A stretch of DNA of 64,000 bases from Streptomyces stelliscabiei (lineage in GTDB: Bacteria; Actinomycetota; Actinomycetes; Streptomycetales; Streptomycetaceae), in NCBI RefSeq assembly GCF_014873495.1, contig NZ_JADBGF010000001.1, positions 2,542,001-2,606,000 on the forward strand. The letters run 5' to 3'. A model generated the notes under the pieces. The model made no database searches and was not told the origin of the DNA. It saw only the letters and a list, made by a program, of their open reading frames with translations. Positions within the stretch are counted from its first letter, which is position 1, and every line of letters begins with the position of its first letter. A program made the translations under genes and the position numbers. Positions 50,309-59,311 of the stretch are shown here, in pieces.

Positions 50309-52132
50309 TTGCCGAGCAAGAGAACCGCGCGCATCGGCGCGCTGACCGTCGCCACCATCTGCTCCACGGTGTCCGCCGTGGTCCTGACCTCGCCCGCCGA
50401 GGCGGACTCGCTACGCATCCACGACATCCAGGGCACCACCCGGACGTCCCCGCTCACCGGCCAGCAGGTCGCCGGGGTCCAGGGCATCGTCACGGGCGTG
50501 CGCACCTACGGCTCGCGCGGCTTCTGGATCCAGGACCCCGAGGCGGACTCCAACCCCGCCACGAGCGAGGGCGTCTTCGTCTTCACCAGCTCCCGGCCGA
50601 CGGTCTCGGTGGGCGACGCGGTGACGGTCGCGGGCACGGTCGGCGAGTTCATACCGGGCGGCACTTCGTCCGGAAACCAGTCCGTGACGCAGATCTCCCG
50701 CCCGACGATCACGGTCGTCTCCACGGGCAACGCCGTCCCGGCCGCGAAGGTCATCGACACCAAGTCCGTGCCGAAGAAGTACGCCCCGGCCGGCGACCCC
50801 GCCGCCGCCGGCTCGATCAACGGCCTCAAGCTCGCCCCGGCCACGTACGCCCTGGACTACTACGAGTCCCTGGAGGGCATGAACGTCCAGGTCGCCGACA
50901 CCCGCGTGGTCGGCGCCAGCGACCCGTTCACCGAGCTGTGGGTCACGGTGAAGCCCCGGGAGAACGACAACCGCCGTGGTGGCGCGCTGTACGACTCCTA
51001 CACCTCGCAGAACACCGGCCGGCTGCAGGTCCAGTCGCTGGGCGCGGTCGCCGACTTCCCGAAGGCGAACGTCGGTGACGTTCTGAAGGGCACGACGGCC
51101 GGCCCGCTGGACTACAACCAGTTCGGCGGCTACACGCTCGTCGCCAACCGCATCGGCACCCTCAAGCAGGGCGGCCTGGAGCGCGAGACGACCGCCAAGC
51201 AGGCGCGGGGCGAGCTGGCGGTGGCGACGTACAACGTCGAGAACCTGGACCCCTCGGACGCCTCCTTCGCGGACCACGCGGCCGCGATCGTGCACCACCT
51301 GCAGTCGCCCGACATCGTGGCCCTGGAGGAGATCCAGGACAACAACGGTGCCACCAACGACGGTACGGTCGCCGCCGACAAGACCGTGAAGAAGCTGATC
51401 GACGCGATCGCGGCGGCCGGCGGTCCGGCGTACGACTGGCGCTCCATCGACCCGGTGAACCTCGCGGACGGCGGTGAGCCGGGCGGCAACATCCGCCAGG
51501 TCTTCCTGTTCAACCCCGCGCGGGTCTCCTTCACCGACCGCGCGGGCGGCGACGCCACGACCGCCGTCGGCGTGACGAAGGTGAGCGGCAAGGCGCGGCT
51601 GACGGTGTCCCCGGGCCGGATCGACCCGGCGAACGCCGCCTGGACGAACAGCCGCAAGCCGCTCGTCGGCGAGTTCTCCTTCCGCGGCAAGCCCGTCTTC
51701 GTGGTCGCGAACCACTTCGCGTCCAAGGGCGGCGACCAGGCGCTGCACTCGGAGTTCCAGCCGCCGAAGCGCAGCTCGGAGACCCAGCGCCACCTCCAGG
51801 CGACGGCCGTGAACACCTTCGTCAAGCAGGTCCTGGCGAAGGACAAGAAGGCGTCCGTCATCGCCCTCGGCGACATCAACGACTTCGAGTTCTCCGACAC
51901 CGCGGAGCTGCTGGAGAAGGACGGCGTCCTGTGGTCGGCGATCAAGTCGCTGCCGAAGCGGGAGCGTTACTCGTACGTCTTCCAGGGCAACGCCCAGGTC
52001 CTCGACCAGATCCTGGTCAGCCGCTCGGTCCGGCGCGCCACCGGGTTCACGTACGACAGCGTGCACATCAACTCGGAGTTCAACGACCAGATCAGCGACC
52101 ACGACCCGCAGGTGGTGCGGTTCGAGCCGTAG
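50309..52132 (+). CDS. Secreted endonuclease/exonuclease/phosphatase-family protein
   Basis: 607 residues. Signal peptide to about 32 (LTSPAEADS), then an OB-fold-like domain (about 35-140: IHDIQGTTRTSP, VAGVQGIVTGV, GFWIQDPEAD) and a C-terminal EEP nuclease (about 295-607: VATYNVENLDP, IVALEEIQDNNG, FVVANHFASKGGD, VIALGDINDFEFSD, DQILVS, SDHDPQVVRF). All DNase I-like catalytic positions are present. It degrades extracellular nucleic acid or phosphoesters. The start is TTG 50309 behind GGAGGG. Confidence 0.9.
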   Translation: MPSKRTARIGALTVATICSTVSAVVLTSPAEADSLRIHDIQGTTRTSPLTGQQVAGVQGIVTGVRTYGSRGFWIQDPEADSNPATSEGVFVFTSSRPTVSVGDAVTVAGTVGEFIPGGTSSGNQSVTQISRPTITVVSTGNAVPAAKVIDTKSVPKKYAPAGDPAAAGSINGLKLAPATYALDYYESLEGMNVQVADTRVVGASDPFTELWVTVKPRENDNRRGGALYDSYTSQNTGRLQVQSLGAVADFPKANVGDVLKGTTAGPLDYNQFGGYTLVANRIGTLKQGGLERETTAKQARGELAVATYNVENLDPSDASFADHAAAIVHHLQSPDIVALEEIQDNNGATNDGTVAADKTVKKLIDAIAAAGGPAYDWRSIDPVNLADGGEPGGNIRQVFLFNPARVSFTDRAGGDATTAVGVTKVSGKARLTVSPGRIDPANAAWTNSRKPLVGEFSFRGKPVFVVANHFASKGGDQALHSEFQPPKRSSETQRHLQATAVNTFVKQVLAKDKKASVIALGDINDFEFSDTAELLEKDGVLWSAIKSLPKRERYSYVFQGNAQVLDQILVSRSVRRATGFTYDSVHINSEFNDQISDHDPQVVRFEP

Positions 52133-52143
52133 GCCGTGCACCA

Positions 52144-52185
52144 CGGCCATGATCGATCATGACCATTCATGATCGATCATGGCCG
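52144..52185. terminator. 19-bp stem with nested palindromes
   Basis: Arms CGGCCATGATCGATCATGA / TCATGATCGATCATGGCCG, loop CCAT, between the convergent nuclease and SRPBCC genes. Each arm itself contains the palindrome ATGATCGATCAT. Confidence 0.8.
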
Positions 52186-52206
52186 GGTCGTGGCCGTCCG
52201 TGCCGC

Positions 52207-52950
52207 TCAGGGCTGGCTGAACACGCCGTTCAGCCAGCCCTGCCACGCGTTCTCGTCCGCCCCGGCGTCGGCGCCCGGCGCGAAGTCGTGGACGCTCATG
52301 CCCACCCGGTAGCCCCAGTGGTTGCGGCCGAAGAAGCGGATGAGGGCGTCGTCGGTGCGCAGGCCGATGAAGTACGGGTCTCGGTAGTCGACCACGGCAT
52401 CGAGGAGCCGTCCGTCGGGGCCCTTGACCTGGACCCGGGCCTCCTCGGCGGTGTCGTCCGCGAGACCGAGCGCGCGTCCGACGGTGGTGAGCGCGTCGGG
52501 GGCCCCGGCCGTCTCCGGCGCGTCGAAGGTGGCGAACGCGGTGACCGTACGGCCCCTGAAGCGCGTCAGGTACTGGCGCAGGGTGTGCAGGTAGAAGCCG
52601 GTGTGCTTGGCGGCGCCGTCGTACTGGTTGTCCCAGTCGTCGACGAAGATGCCGCTGTGCACGTACCTCACCCAGGCCCGCTTGCCGTCGTCGCGCGGTT
52701 CGATCGTGTAGTCCAGCTGGTTGCGCGTCTGTTCGGAGATGCCCTCGACGTCCTCGACCCGGTTGGTGTACCGGTGCGGCGGGTCCCAGGCGGTGACCTC
52801 GGAACCGAACGGCCCCCTGCCGCCGACGCGCGGCTCGGGCGCCTCCATGGGCCACAGCCACCCGCCCGTCCCGGCGGTGACGGCCTCCCACACCTCCTCG
52901 GGGGTGGCGTCGACCTCGAACTCCCGGGCGATCTCGAATTCCTTGGACAT
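52207..52950 (-). CDS. SRPBCC (AHSA1-like) domain protein
   Basis: 247 residues, one or two START-like helix-grip domains (EIAREFEVDATPEEVWEAV, RYTNRVEDVEG, LDYTIEPRDDGKRAWVRYVH). Such AHSA1-type proteins are often encoded with an ArsR regulator, as here, and bind hydrophobic ligands. The regulator ends 20 bp upstream; GAGGAG precedes ATG 52950. The ligand is unknown. The C-terminal half (RTDDALIRFFGRNHWG) looks like an added segment. Confidence 0.82.
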   Translation of the reverse strand: MSKEFEIAREFEVDATPEEVWEAVTAGTGGWLWPMEAPEPRVGGRGPFGSEVTAWDPPHRYTNRVEDVEGISEQTRNQLDYTIEPRDDGKRAWVRYVHSGIFVDDWDNQYDGAAKHTGFYLHTLRQYLTRFRGRTVTAFATFDAPETAGAPDALTTVGRALGLADDTAEEARVQVKGPDGRLLDAVVDYRDPYFIGLRTDDALIRFFGRNHWGYRVGMSVHDFAPGADAGADENAWQGWLNGVFSQP

Positions 52951-52970
52951 GACGTGCTCCTCAACGGGTC

Positions 52971-53762
52971 TCACAGGCCGGGCAGTTCGGTCCGGTCGGG
53001 CAGTTCGGTCTGATTGGGCTGCTTGCGCAGTTCGGTCCGGTCGGGCAGTTCGGTCCGGTCGGGCCGCTTGCGCGATTCGGTCTGCTTGGGCTGGTCGAAC
53101 AGTGCGGGCCGGTCAGGCCGGTCGTCGAGTCGGTCGGCCTCCTCGGACCCGTCGGGCGGTGCCGATGCCCCGGCGGCCTGCGGCCTGACCGTGGGGTGGA
53201 CCGCGACGACGATCCGGTGCCCCCGGCCGGCCGCGGCGTCGGGCGCGTCGTACTTGCGCAGGAGCGCGCTCACCCCGGCCGTCAGTTCCTGGACGAACGC
53301 GGCCCGGTCGGCGGCCGAGGCGAAGGTGACCTCGCCGTCGAGCGCGTAGGTCGCGAGCCCCTTGCGGGCCCTGGCCGCGCCCGTGACGAGCGACCCGACG
53401 TCCCGGACCAGACGGGCGCCGAGCGCCAGCAGCCAGCGCGCGGAGAGCTGGTCCCGGAAGCGGTCCGGATCGGGCTGCACGGCGGCGAGCGCGAGCGGGG
53501 AGATCACGTACGACGCGGCGGTCGCCCGCATCAGCCGCTCGGTGACATTGCCCTTGCGCCGCTCCCCCGCCAGCTCGACCAGACCGTGCCGCTCCAGCGC
53601 CTTGAGGTGGTAGTTCACCTTCTGGCGCGGCAGCCCGACCTTCCCGGCCAGCATGGCGGCCGAGGCGGGCCCGGCCGCCAGCTCGGCCAGCAGCCGGGCA
53701 CGTATCGGATCCAGCGAGACCGCCGCTGCCTCGGGATCCTCGATCACGGTGACGTCCAACAT
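52971..53762 (-). CDS. ArsR-like HTH regulator with repetitive C terminus
   Basis: 263 residues. A winged HTH (about 15-75: LDPIRARLLAELAAGPAS, LPRQKVNYHLKALERHGLVEL) and a regulatory middle (about 80-190) end in a charged tail with the tandem unit PDRTELPDRTEL repeated (about 230-263), encoded by 15- to 18-bp DNA repeats at 52976-53090. It probably controls itself and the SRPBCC gene below. Tail length is likely to vary between strains. Confidence 0.85.
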   Translation of the reverse strand: MLDVTVIEDPEAAAVSLDPIRARLLAELAAGPASAAMLAGKVGLPRQKVNYHLKALERHGLVELAGERRKGNVTERLMRATAASYVISPLALAAVQPDPDRFRDQLSARWLLALGARLVRDVGSLVTGAARARKGLATYALDGEVTFASAADRAAFVQELTAGVSALLRKYDAPDAAAGRGHRIVVAVHPTVRPQAAGASAPPDGSEEADRLDDRPDRPALFDQPKQTESRKRPDRTELPDRTELRKQPNQTELPDRTELPGL

Positions 53763-53833
53763 GACCCCACCGTCTCACCGAAAACTTTTTTTGTCCAGGA
53801 CATCGGAGTGTTCGGTGAGAGGCGGTGCCGGAG

Positions 53834-54541
53834 TCAGTCCGCGACGAGGCCGAGCGCGTACTCGTAGCGCCTGACCGTGCTGCTCCTCAGTCCGGGCCAG
53901 GTCTGCACGCGCTGCCAGAGCGCCGAGGGCGAGCCGACCCCGTCGCCGGGCGACGCGAGGGCGTCGACGTGGTGCCGCGCGCTCTCCCACTCGGCGTAGT
54001 TGAGGACGCGGGTGCCGTCGGTGGCGAGGTGGAAGTGGGCGGAGATACCGCCGGGGTGCGGATGCGGCTCGGCCGCCAGGGCCTCTTCGACAGCGTCCAC
54101 CCAGGCCCGCTGCCGCGCCGGGTCCGGCCCCTCGAACTCGACGTCGACGATCACGACGCACCCCGGAACCCGGTCGGCACGGTCGCCGTCCCCCGTGAGA
54201 CTGCGGTACCGCCGGTAGCGCCCGAGCCCCACCCGCTCGATCCCGGGCACGGCGGTGTCGATGGCGTCGTTGCGCTCCTGCCGACGCGTCCGCACGAAGG
54301 CCTCGTACGCCTGCTCGTCGGCCCACTGGGAGTAGTGCAGCAGGCCGGAGCCGTCGTCCGCCGTGTAGACGAAGTAGCCCAGCAGCCCGTCGGTGGGCCA
54401 GGGGCGGCTCTGCCAGGTGTCGGCGACGGCCTGGACGGTCAGCCGCTGCCGCTCGGGCGTACCCACCTGCCAGGTGCTGAAGAAGGGCGCCCCGACATCG
54501 GGGCGGTCGAGGACGGGATGGAGGTCCGTACGACGGGTCAT
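53834..54541 (-). CDS. Antibiotic-biosynthesis-monooxygenase-like protein
   Basis: 235 residues, two ferredoxin-like ABM domains in tandem (FFSTWQVGTPERQRLTVQAV to about 100; VVIVDVEFEGPDPARQRAWV to about 200). The motifs FVYTADDGSGLLHYSQWADE and HFHLATDGTRVLNYAEWES are the same strand pair in each half. The role is probably a small-molecule monooxygenase or simply a dimeric binding protein. GGGAGAG precedes ATG 54541. Confidence 0.8.
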   Translation of the reverse strand: MTRRTDLHPVLDRPDVGAPFFSTWQVGTPERQRLTVQAVADTWQSRPWPTDGLLGYFVYTADDGSGLLHYSQWADEQAYEAFVRTRRQERNDAIDTAVPGIERVGLGRYRRYRSLTGDGDRADRVPGCVVIVDVEFEGPDPARQRAWVDAVEEALAAEPHPHPGGISAHFHLATDGTRVLNYAEWESARHHVDALASPGDGVGSPSALWQRVQTWPGLRSSTVRRYEYALGLVAD

Positions 54542-54655
54542 GCCGCTCTCCCATGATCGGTGCTCGGTGTGGGTGCACCGACCACCTTTCAACCTCAACC
54601 AGGATTCAGGTCAACTCCGCGATTCGGGCCCCTGTTTCGGGAGACCCGCCCGGTC

Positions 54656-55753
54656 ATGGACGAGAAGCGGCCCGAGGCCGAGCGGGTGGGGAAGGAACCG
54701 GATTCCGGGGCGAAGGACGCAACGGAGACCGGGGCGGAGGCGGAGGAGCGGACCGGCGTGGACGGCCCCACCGGGCTGCCGAAACGCTCGTGGTGGGCAG
54801 TGGTGCGGCGCACGGCGAAGGAGTTCCAGGACGACGAACTGTCCGACCGGGCGGCCGCGTTGACGTACTACGGTGTCCTGTCGTTGTTCCCCGCCATCCT
54901 GGTGCTGGTGTCGATGCTCGGTGTCGTCGGACAGCGTGCGACCGACAAGATCCTGGACAACATCGGCGATCTGGCGCCCGGCCCGGCGCGCGACATCCTG
55001 CGGGACGCGGTCGTCCAGTTGAGCGACAGCGGCGGTACGGGCAGCCTGCTGGCGATCGTCGGCCTGCTCGCGGCCGTGTGGTCGGCGTCGGGATACGTGG
55101 CCGCGTTCATCCGTACGTCCAACGCCGTGTACGACCTGCCGGAGGGCCGCCCGGTGTGGAAGGTGACGCCGCTGCGGATCGGCCTCACCCTGGTACTGAT
55201 GGTGATGCTGGCGGTGAGCGCGTTGATCGTGGTGTTCACCGGCCCGCTGGCCGAGCGCGCGGGGACGACGATCGGGCTCGGCGACGCGGCGATCGCGGTG
55301 TGGAACATCGCGAAGTGGCCGGTGCTGCTGGTGCTGGTGACGCTGATGATCGCGCTGCTGTACTGGGCCGCGCCCAACGTCCGTGGCCGGGGCTTCCGTT
55401 GGGTCAGCCCCGGCGGCATCGTCGCCACGCTGATCTGGCTCGCCGCGTCCGCCGGTTTCGCGGTCTACGCCGCCAACTTCGGCTCCTACAACAAGACCTA
55501 CGGCACCCTCGCCGGCGCCGTCGTCTTCCTCATCTGGCTCTGGCTCACCAACCTCGCGATCCTGCTGGGCCTCGAATTCGACGCGGAACTCTCCCGCGAA
55601 CTCGCCATCACCGAGGGCCGCGCCCCCACCGAGGAGCCCTACGTCGAACCCCGGGACACCCGCAAGTGGCCGCCCCGGCTACGGGCCCTGCGAGAGGCAC
55701 GCACCCGGACGACCACCACCGCGACCGGCCGCGACCCGATGACGAAGGGCTGA
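54656..55753 (+). CDS. YihY/BrkB-family inner-membrane protein
   Basis: 365 residues. An acidic cytoplasmic N terminus (about 1-45) leads to the family start RTAKEFQDDELSDRAAALTYYGVLSLFPA and about six membrane helices (LSLFPAILVLVSMLGVV, FLIWLWLTNLAILLGLEFDAE). YihY proteins, once called RNase BN, are membrane proteins of unclear transport function. The C terminus is basic. It stands alone and is followed by strong hairpins. Confidence 0.9.
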   Translation: MDEKRPEAERVGKEPDSGAKDATETGAEAEERTGVDGPTGLPKRSWWAVVRRTAKEFQDDELSDRAAALTYYGVLSLFPAILVLVSMLGVVGQRATDKILDNIGDLAPGPARDILRDAVVQLSDSGGTGSLLAIVGLLAAVWSASGYVAAFIRTSNAVYDLPEGRPVWKVTPLRIGLTLVLMVMLAVSALIVVFTGPLAERAGTTIGLGDAAIAVWNIAKWPVLLVLVTLMIALLYWAAPNVRGRGFRWVSPGGIVATLIWLAASAGFAVYAANFGSYNKTYGTLAGAVVFLIWLWLTNLAILLGLEFDAELSRELAITEGRAPTEEPYVEPRDTRKWPPRLRALREARTRTTTTATGRDPMTKG

Positions 55754-55830
55754 GCGCGACGACGGGATCCCCGAGCGGAGAGACGTGCCCGCAGCCGCGG
55801 ACGGGGACCGGCTGCGGGCGGGTGCGCGGG

Positions 55831-55874
55831 GCGGCCGGGCGACCGCACGGTCCTCTGTGCGGTCGCCCGGCCGC
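55831..55874. terminator. 18-bp perfect hairpin
   Basis: GCGGCCGGGCGACCGCAC / GTGCGGTCGCCCGGCCGC with an 8-nt loop, 77 bp after the YihY stop. Confidence 0.8.
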
Positions 55875-56025
55875 GGCTGCCGCTTGCGGGGTGGCGCCGC
55901 CGCCGGTCGCTCGTGGGCTCCGCGTACCGCCCGAGGCGGTCGAGGGGGCTGCGTCTCACCTCGCCCGGGCGCCGGAACACGGAGGGCCACACCGTCGTTG
56001 GGCCGCATCAGGGGAGGCCATCGCA

Positions 56026-56082
56026 TGCGACGGCTGCGAGCGGGGCCGCACACACGAAACGGACCCGCTCGCAGCCGTCGCA
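56026..56082. terminator. 19-bp perfect hairpin
   Basis: TGCGACGGCTGCGAGCGGG / CCCGCTCGCAGCCGTCGCA with a 19-nt loop. It lies between the YihY hairpin and the DUF3618 stop, and could stop transcription from the right. Confidence 0.65.
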
Positions 56083-56221
56083 CGCGAACAGGTCAAGAAG
56101 ATCCAGCCCTCTTCGAGAGCGGGCACCCCCGGCGCACCCCACCATGCCGAAGGAGCACCAGCCGCACCACCCCGCCCCGCACGCGGCAGGGGGTGGGCGG
56201 GAGGCGAACGCCGTGCCCCGC

Positions 56222-56500
56222 CTAGCGGTAGTGCCGCCAGACCAGCACCCCCACCGCGGCCACGGCGACACTCGCGCCGCCCACGATCAGCATCTCCCGG
56301 GGCACCCGCTCCCACGCCGACTGGGCCTTGGCCTTCACATCGGCCTGGGCCGCGTGCACCCTCGCCTTCACGTCCGCCTTGGCTGCCAGTTCCTCGACCG
56401 TGTCGCCGAGCTGTGCCCGGGTCTCCTCGATCTGTCGCCGGAGTTCGTCGGGGCCCTTGGCGCCGACCGAACCATCGGCCCTGCTCGATGCCTGCGTCAT
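56222..56500 (-). CDS. DUF3618-family small membrane protein
   Basis: 92 residues. The N-terminal DELRRQIEETRAQLGDTVEELAAKADVKAR is the DUF3618 signature, a coiled coil, followed by one C-terminal membrane helix (LIVGGASVAVAAVGVLVW). It starts inside the stop of the holin-like gene (ATGA). The pair is common in actinomycetes and may shape the envelope or respond to stress. Confidence 0.85.
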   Translation of the reverse strand: MTQASSRADGSVGAKGPDELRRQIEETRAQLGDTVEELAAKADVKARVHAAQADVKAKAQSAWERVPREMLIVGGASVAVAAVGVLVWRHYR

Positions 56501-56958
56501 CGCCGCGCCCTCCCCTTGATCTCGTCCACGTCCGCCTTGACGCTGTCGAGCGCCCGCTCCGGCTTGGGCGGGGTGGCCCGGCGGAGCTGTGCGCGCCCGA
56601 GCGCGGCCAGCACGCCCGCGATCACGAACAGCACGGCCATGACGATGAGCGCGGCGGCCCAGACGTCCAGCACCAGGGAGAGTGCTCCGACGCCGGCGGC
56701 GGCGAGGGTCATGAATCCCACGTAGGCGACCGCGCCGGCCGCGCCGAGCAGCCCGCCGCCGCGTCCCGCGCGCCGCCCCTTCTCGGCCAGCTCCTCCTTG
56801 GCGAGGGCGACCTCCTGTCGTACGAGCAGGGAGAGCTGTTCGGTGGCCTGCCCGACCAGCTCGCCCACGGAGTGGTGGTCGTGTTCGCCCGGCCCCGGAC
56901 GTTCGGATCGCGCAGAGCGCACGAATCGCGTGGGCCTGGTCTCGGTGGTCCCGGTCAC
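56497..56958 (-). CDS. Phage-holin-superfamily (Phage_holin_3_6) membrane protein
   Basis: 153 residues. Cytoplasmic N terminus, then SVGELVGQATEQLSLLVRQEVALAKEELAEK and two membrane helices (AAGAVAYVGFMTLAAAGVGAL, AALIVMAVLFVIAGVLAALG). It is a host envelope protein found with DUF3618, not a sign of a prophage. The start is GTG 56958 behind GGAGGCG. Confidence 0.85.
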   Translation of the reverse strand: MTGTTETRPTRFVRSARSERPGPGEHDHHSVGELVGQATEQLSLLVRQEVALAKEELAEKGRRAGRGGGLLGAAGAVAYVGFMTLAAAGVGALSLVLDVWAAALIVMAVLFVIAGVLAALGRAQLRRATPPKPERALDSVKADVDEIKGRARR

Positions 56959-57166
56959 GGTGTCGCCTCCTCACACATCGGGACGCCCCGAGTACCCTTC
57001 CCGGCCCGCGCTACCCCTGCGACATCGCTTCGACCTCGAACGTCACCCGTACCCACCTGCCCCGGCCTCGCACACGGCTCCCCACTCCGTCCTCGTAGCG
57101 AAACTCCCAGACATTCCGTAGAAGAATTAAGTGGAGCTTCACAATGAGGCCCCCGAGACTACCCGT

Positions 57167-58072
57167 ATGACCCTCACCCACCGCCCCGCCCCCACTCCCT
57201 TCGGCCGCGCCCTCTGCGCGATGATCACGCCCTTCACCCCCTCCGGCGCACTGGACCTGGACGGAGCCCAGCGACTGGCCGACCATCTGGTGGCCGAAGG
57301 GTGCGACGGACTGGTGCTCTCCGGTACGACGGGTGAGTCGCCGACGACCACGGACGCGGAGAAGGCGGAGCTGATCCGGGCCGTGCGCGCGGCGGTCGGC
57401 GACCGGACCGTGATCGTCGCCGGGGTGGGCACCGCCGACACCCGGCACACCGTGGAACTGGCGCTGGCGGCCGAGAAGGCGGGCGCGGACGGCCTGCTGG
57501 CGGTCACGCCGTACTACAGCACACCCCCGCAGGACGCGGTCGAGGCCCACTTCCGCGCACTCGCCGACGCCTCCGGGCTGCCCGTCGCCCTGTACGACAT
57601 CCCCGGCCGCACCGGCACCCGTATCGAACCGGAGACCATGATCCGGCTGGCCGGGCACCCGAGGATCGTGGCGGTGAAGGACTGCGCGTACGACCTCCTC
57701 GGCACCCAGAAGGTGCTGGCGCAGACGGAGTTGGCGTACTACACGGGCTGCGACGAGTACGTGCTCGCGCTGTACGCGATCGGCGGTTCGGGTTACGTCA
57801 GCACGGTCGCGAACGCGGCCCCCCGCCACGTCCGGGCAGTCATCGACGCGTTCGACGTGGGTGACACCGCCGAGGCGGCCCGGCTCCAGCGACGAACCAT
57901 CGCCCTCACCGAACTGATGATGTCCTCGGGCCTGCCCGGCACGGTCACGGCGAAGGCGCTCCTGGCCCGGCTCGGTCTGCCCGCGGGTCCGGTCCGCGCA
58001 CCACTGCGGCCCGCCGGTCAGGAGGTGACCGACGGGCTGCTGAGGGCGTACGAACGCCTGGTGGCCGCCTGA
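57167..58072 (+). CDS. dapA: 4-hydroxy-tetrahydrodipicolinate synthase
   Basis: 301 residues, class-I aldolase TIM barrel. LVLSGTTGESPTT, the catalytic Tyr in LYDIPGRTGTRI and Schiff-base Lys in VAVKDC match DapA. It condenses pyruvate with aspartate semialdehyde, the first step to diaminopimelate and lysine. No clear ribosome site precedes ATG 57167. It could be a second, non-essential copy; dapD lies only 2.3 kb away on the other strand. It ends 9 bp from a convergent gene. Confidence 0.88.
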   Translation: MTLTHRPAPTPFGRALCAMITPFTPSGALDLDGAQRLADHLVAEGCDGLVLSGTTGESPTTTDAEKAELIRAVRAAVGDRTVIVAGVGTADTRHTVELALAAEKAGADGLLAVTPYYSTPPQDAVEAHFRALADASGLPVALYDIPGRTGTRIEPETMIRLAGHPRIVAVKDCAYDLLGTQKVLAQTELAYYTGCDEYVLALYAIGGSGYVSTVANAAPRHVRAVIDAFDVGDTAEAARLQRRTIALTELMMSSGLPGTVTAKALLARLGLPAGPVRAPLRPAGQEVTDGLLRAYERLVAA

Positions 58073-58081
58073 GAGGGGTGG

Positions 58082-59311
58082 TCAGCGGGTGGCGAAGACC
58101 GCGTTCCAGCGCCCGGCCGCCCCGTCGTTGCCCTTGCGGGCGCCGCTGAGCGTGAGCGTCTTGTCGCTGCCGATGGTGACGAGCACCAGGGCGTTGTGGA
58201 ACTCGTTGTCGCCGGCCGCGATGTCCCAGGCGATGAGCCGCTTGTTGTCGACCCAGGTGAGCAGTTGCTGTCCAGGGATCTTGTGCAGCCGCTTGCCGGT
58301 GTAGGGATCGAGGATCTCGGAGGCGGTCGTCCTGGCCCCGCCCGCGAAACCACCGGCCGCGAGCTTGCCGTCCGGGGAGAGCCGCGCCTCCACCGACCAG
58401 GTCAGGTACTTCTCGTTGGCCGGCTTGGCGACCTTGTCACCCTTCAGGTCGTAGAACTGATCGTGCGGTTCCGAGGTCAGCCCTGAGTAGACCAGCTTCG
58501 CGTCTCGGCTGAAGGCGAAGTCCTGACGGGCGTTGAGGACGCCCATCTCGTCGCCTTCGTCGGGGACGACCTCGCTCCAGTCGGCGTTTCCGGAGTCGAC
58601 GTCGACGACGTAGAAGCCGGTCCGGTACGACGTGGACCAGTCCGACTCGAAGTCGTTCTTCTTGCCGTCGCCGTCGGAGTCGTAGTCCACCCGGTTCAGC
58701 AGGTCGGGGTTCTTGCTGTAGGTGGTGGCGACGAGCTTGGTGCCGTCGGTGGAGAACTCCACGCTCGCGACGCCCCGGCCGACCGGGATCCAGCGCTCGA
58801 CCTTGCCGGTGAGCAGGTCGAGGAGTCCGATCCGCTCGGCGGGCAGCTCCTTCTCCAGGACGGCGGCGGTCCGCATGCCGGGGGCGACCGAGACCTGGGA
58901 CCAGCGGGTGTCCTTGACGTACTTGCCGGTCTCCTGGTCGAGGATCCGGTAGGTACGCGCCCTGACCGCGGTGTCCTTCGAGGTCCTGACGGTGTCCGAG
59001 GTGTACCACGCGGCCAGCGCCACCTCCCCGGCCGCGATCAGGTCCCGCGGCGGTGACTGGTCGGGGTGGGCGATGATGTCGCTCTTGTTCATCTCGGTGG
59101 CGAGCCGTACCTCGTCCTTGCCGGAGTCCAGCAGCGGCACGGCCACCGCGACGGCGACCACGGCGGCGGTGGCCGCGGCGACGGTCGCGATCGACCGGTT
59201 CCGGCGGCGCCGCCGGACGGTCAGCACCCGGTCGGCGAAGCCGGGGGTCAGGGGCGGCTGTTCGGCGGCCTGCTCCCGCAGGGAGTCGCGCACCAGTTCG
59301 TCGACGTTCAC
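58082..59311 (-). CDS. Membrane-anchored beta-propeller-like protein, sigma partner
   Basis: 409 residues. A short cytoplasmic N terminus (NVDELVRDSLREQAAEQ), one membrane helix (about 40-62: ATVAAATAAVVAVAVAVPLL) and an outer TolB/WD40-like domain with repeated strand patterns (VEFSTDGTKLVATTYS, FAFSRDAKLVYSGLT, ARLSPDGKLAAGGFA). It overlaps the sigma gene by GTGA. This arrangement is typical of Streptomyces SigE-type sigma factors with a membrane-bound partner; anti-sigma activity is inferred. Confidence 0.82.
   Translation of the reverse strand: MNVDELVRDSLREQAAEQPPLTPGFADRVLTVRRRRRNRSIATVAAATAAVVAVAVAVPLLDSGKDEVRLATEMNKSDIIAHPDQSPPRDLIAAGEVALAAWYTSDTVRTSKDTAVRARTYRILDQETGKYVKDTRWSQVSVAPGMRTAAVLEKELPAERIGLLDLLTGKVERWIPVGRGVASVEFSTDGTKLVATTYSKNPDLLNRVDYDSDGDGKKNDFESDWSTSYRTGFYVVDVDSGNADWSEVVPDEGDEMGVLNARQDFAFSRDAKLVYSGLTSEPHDQFYDLKGDKVAKPANEKYLTWSVEARLSPDGKLAAGGFAGGARTTASEILDPYTGKRLHKIPGQQLLTWVDNKRLIAWDIAAGDNEFHNALVLVTIGSDKTLTLSGARKGNDGAAGRWNAVFATR

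Noticed and set aside
56497..56958. Holin-like gene as a sign of a prophage
   Set aside because: This subfamily is a host membrane protein coupled to DUF3618; no other phage genes nearby.
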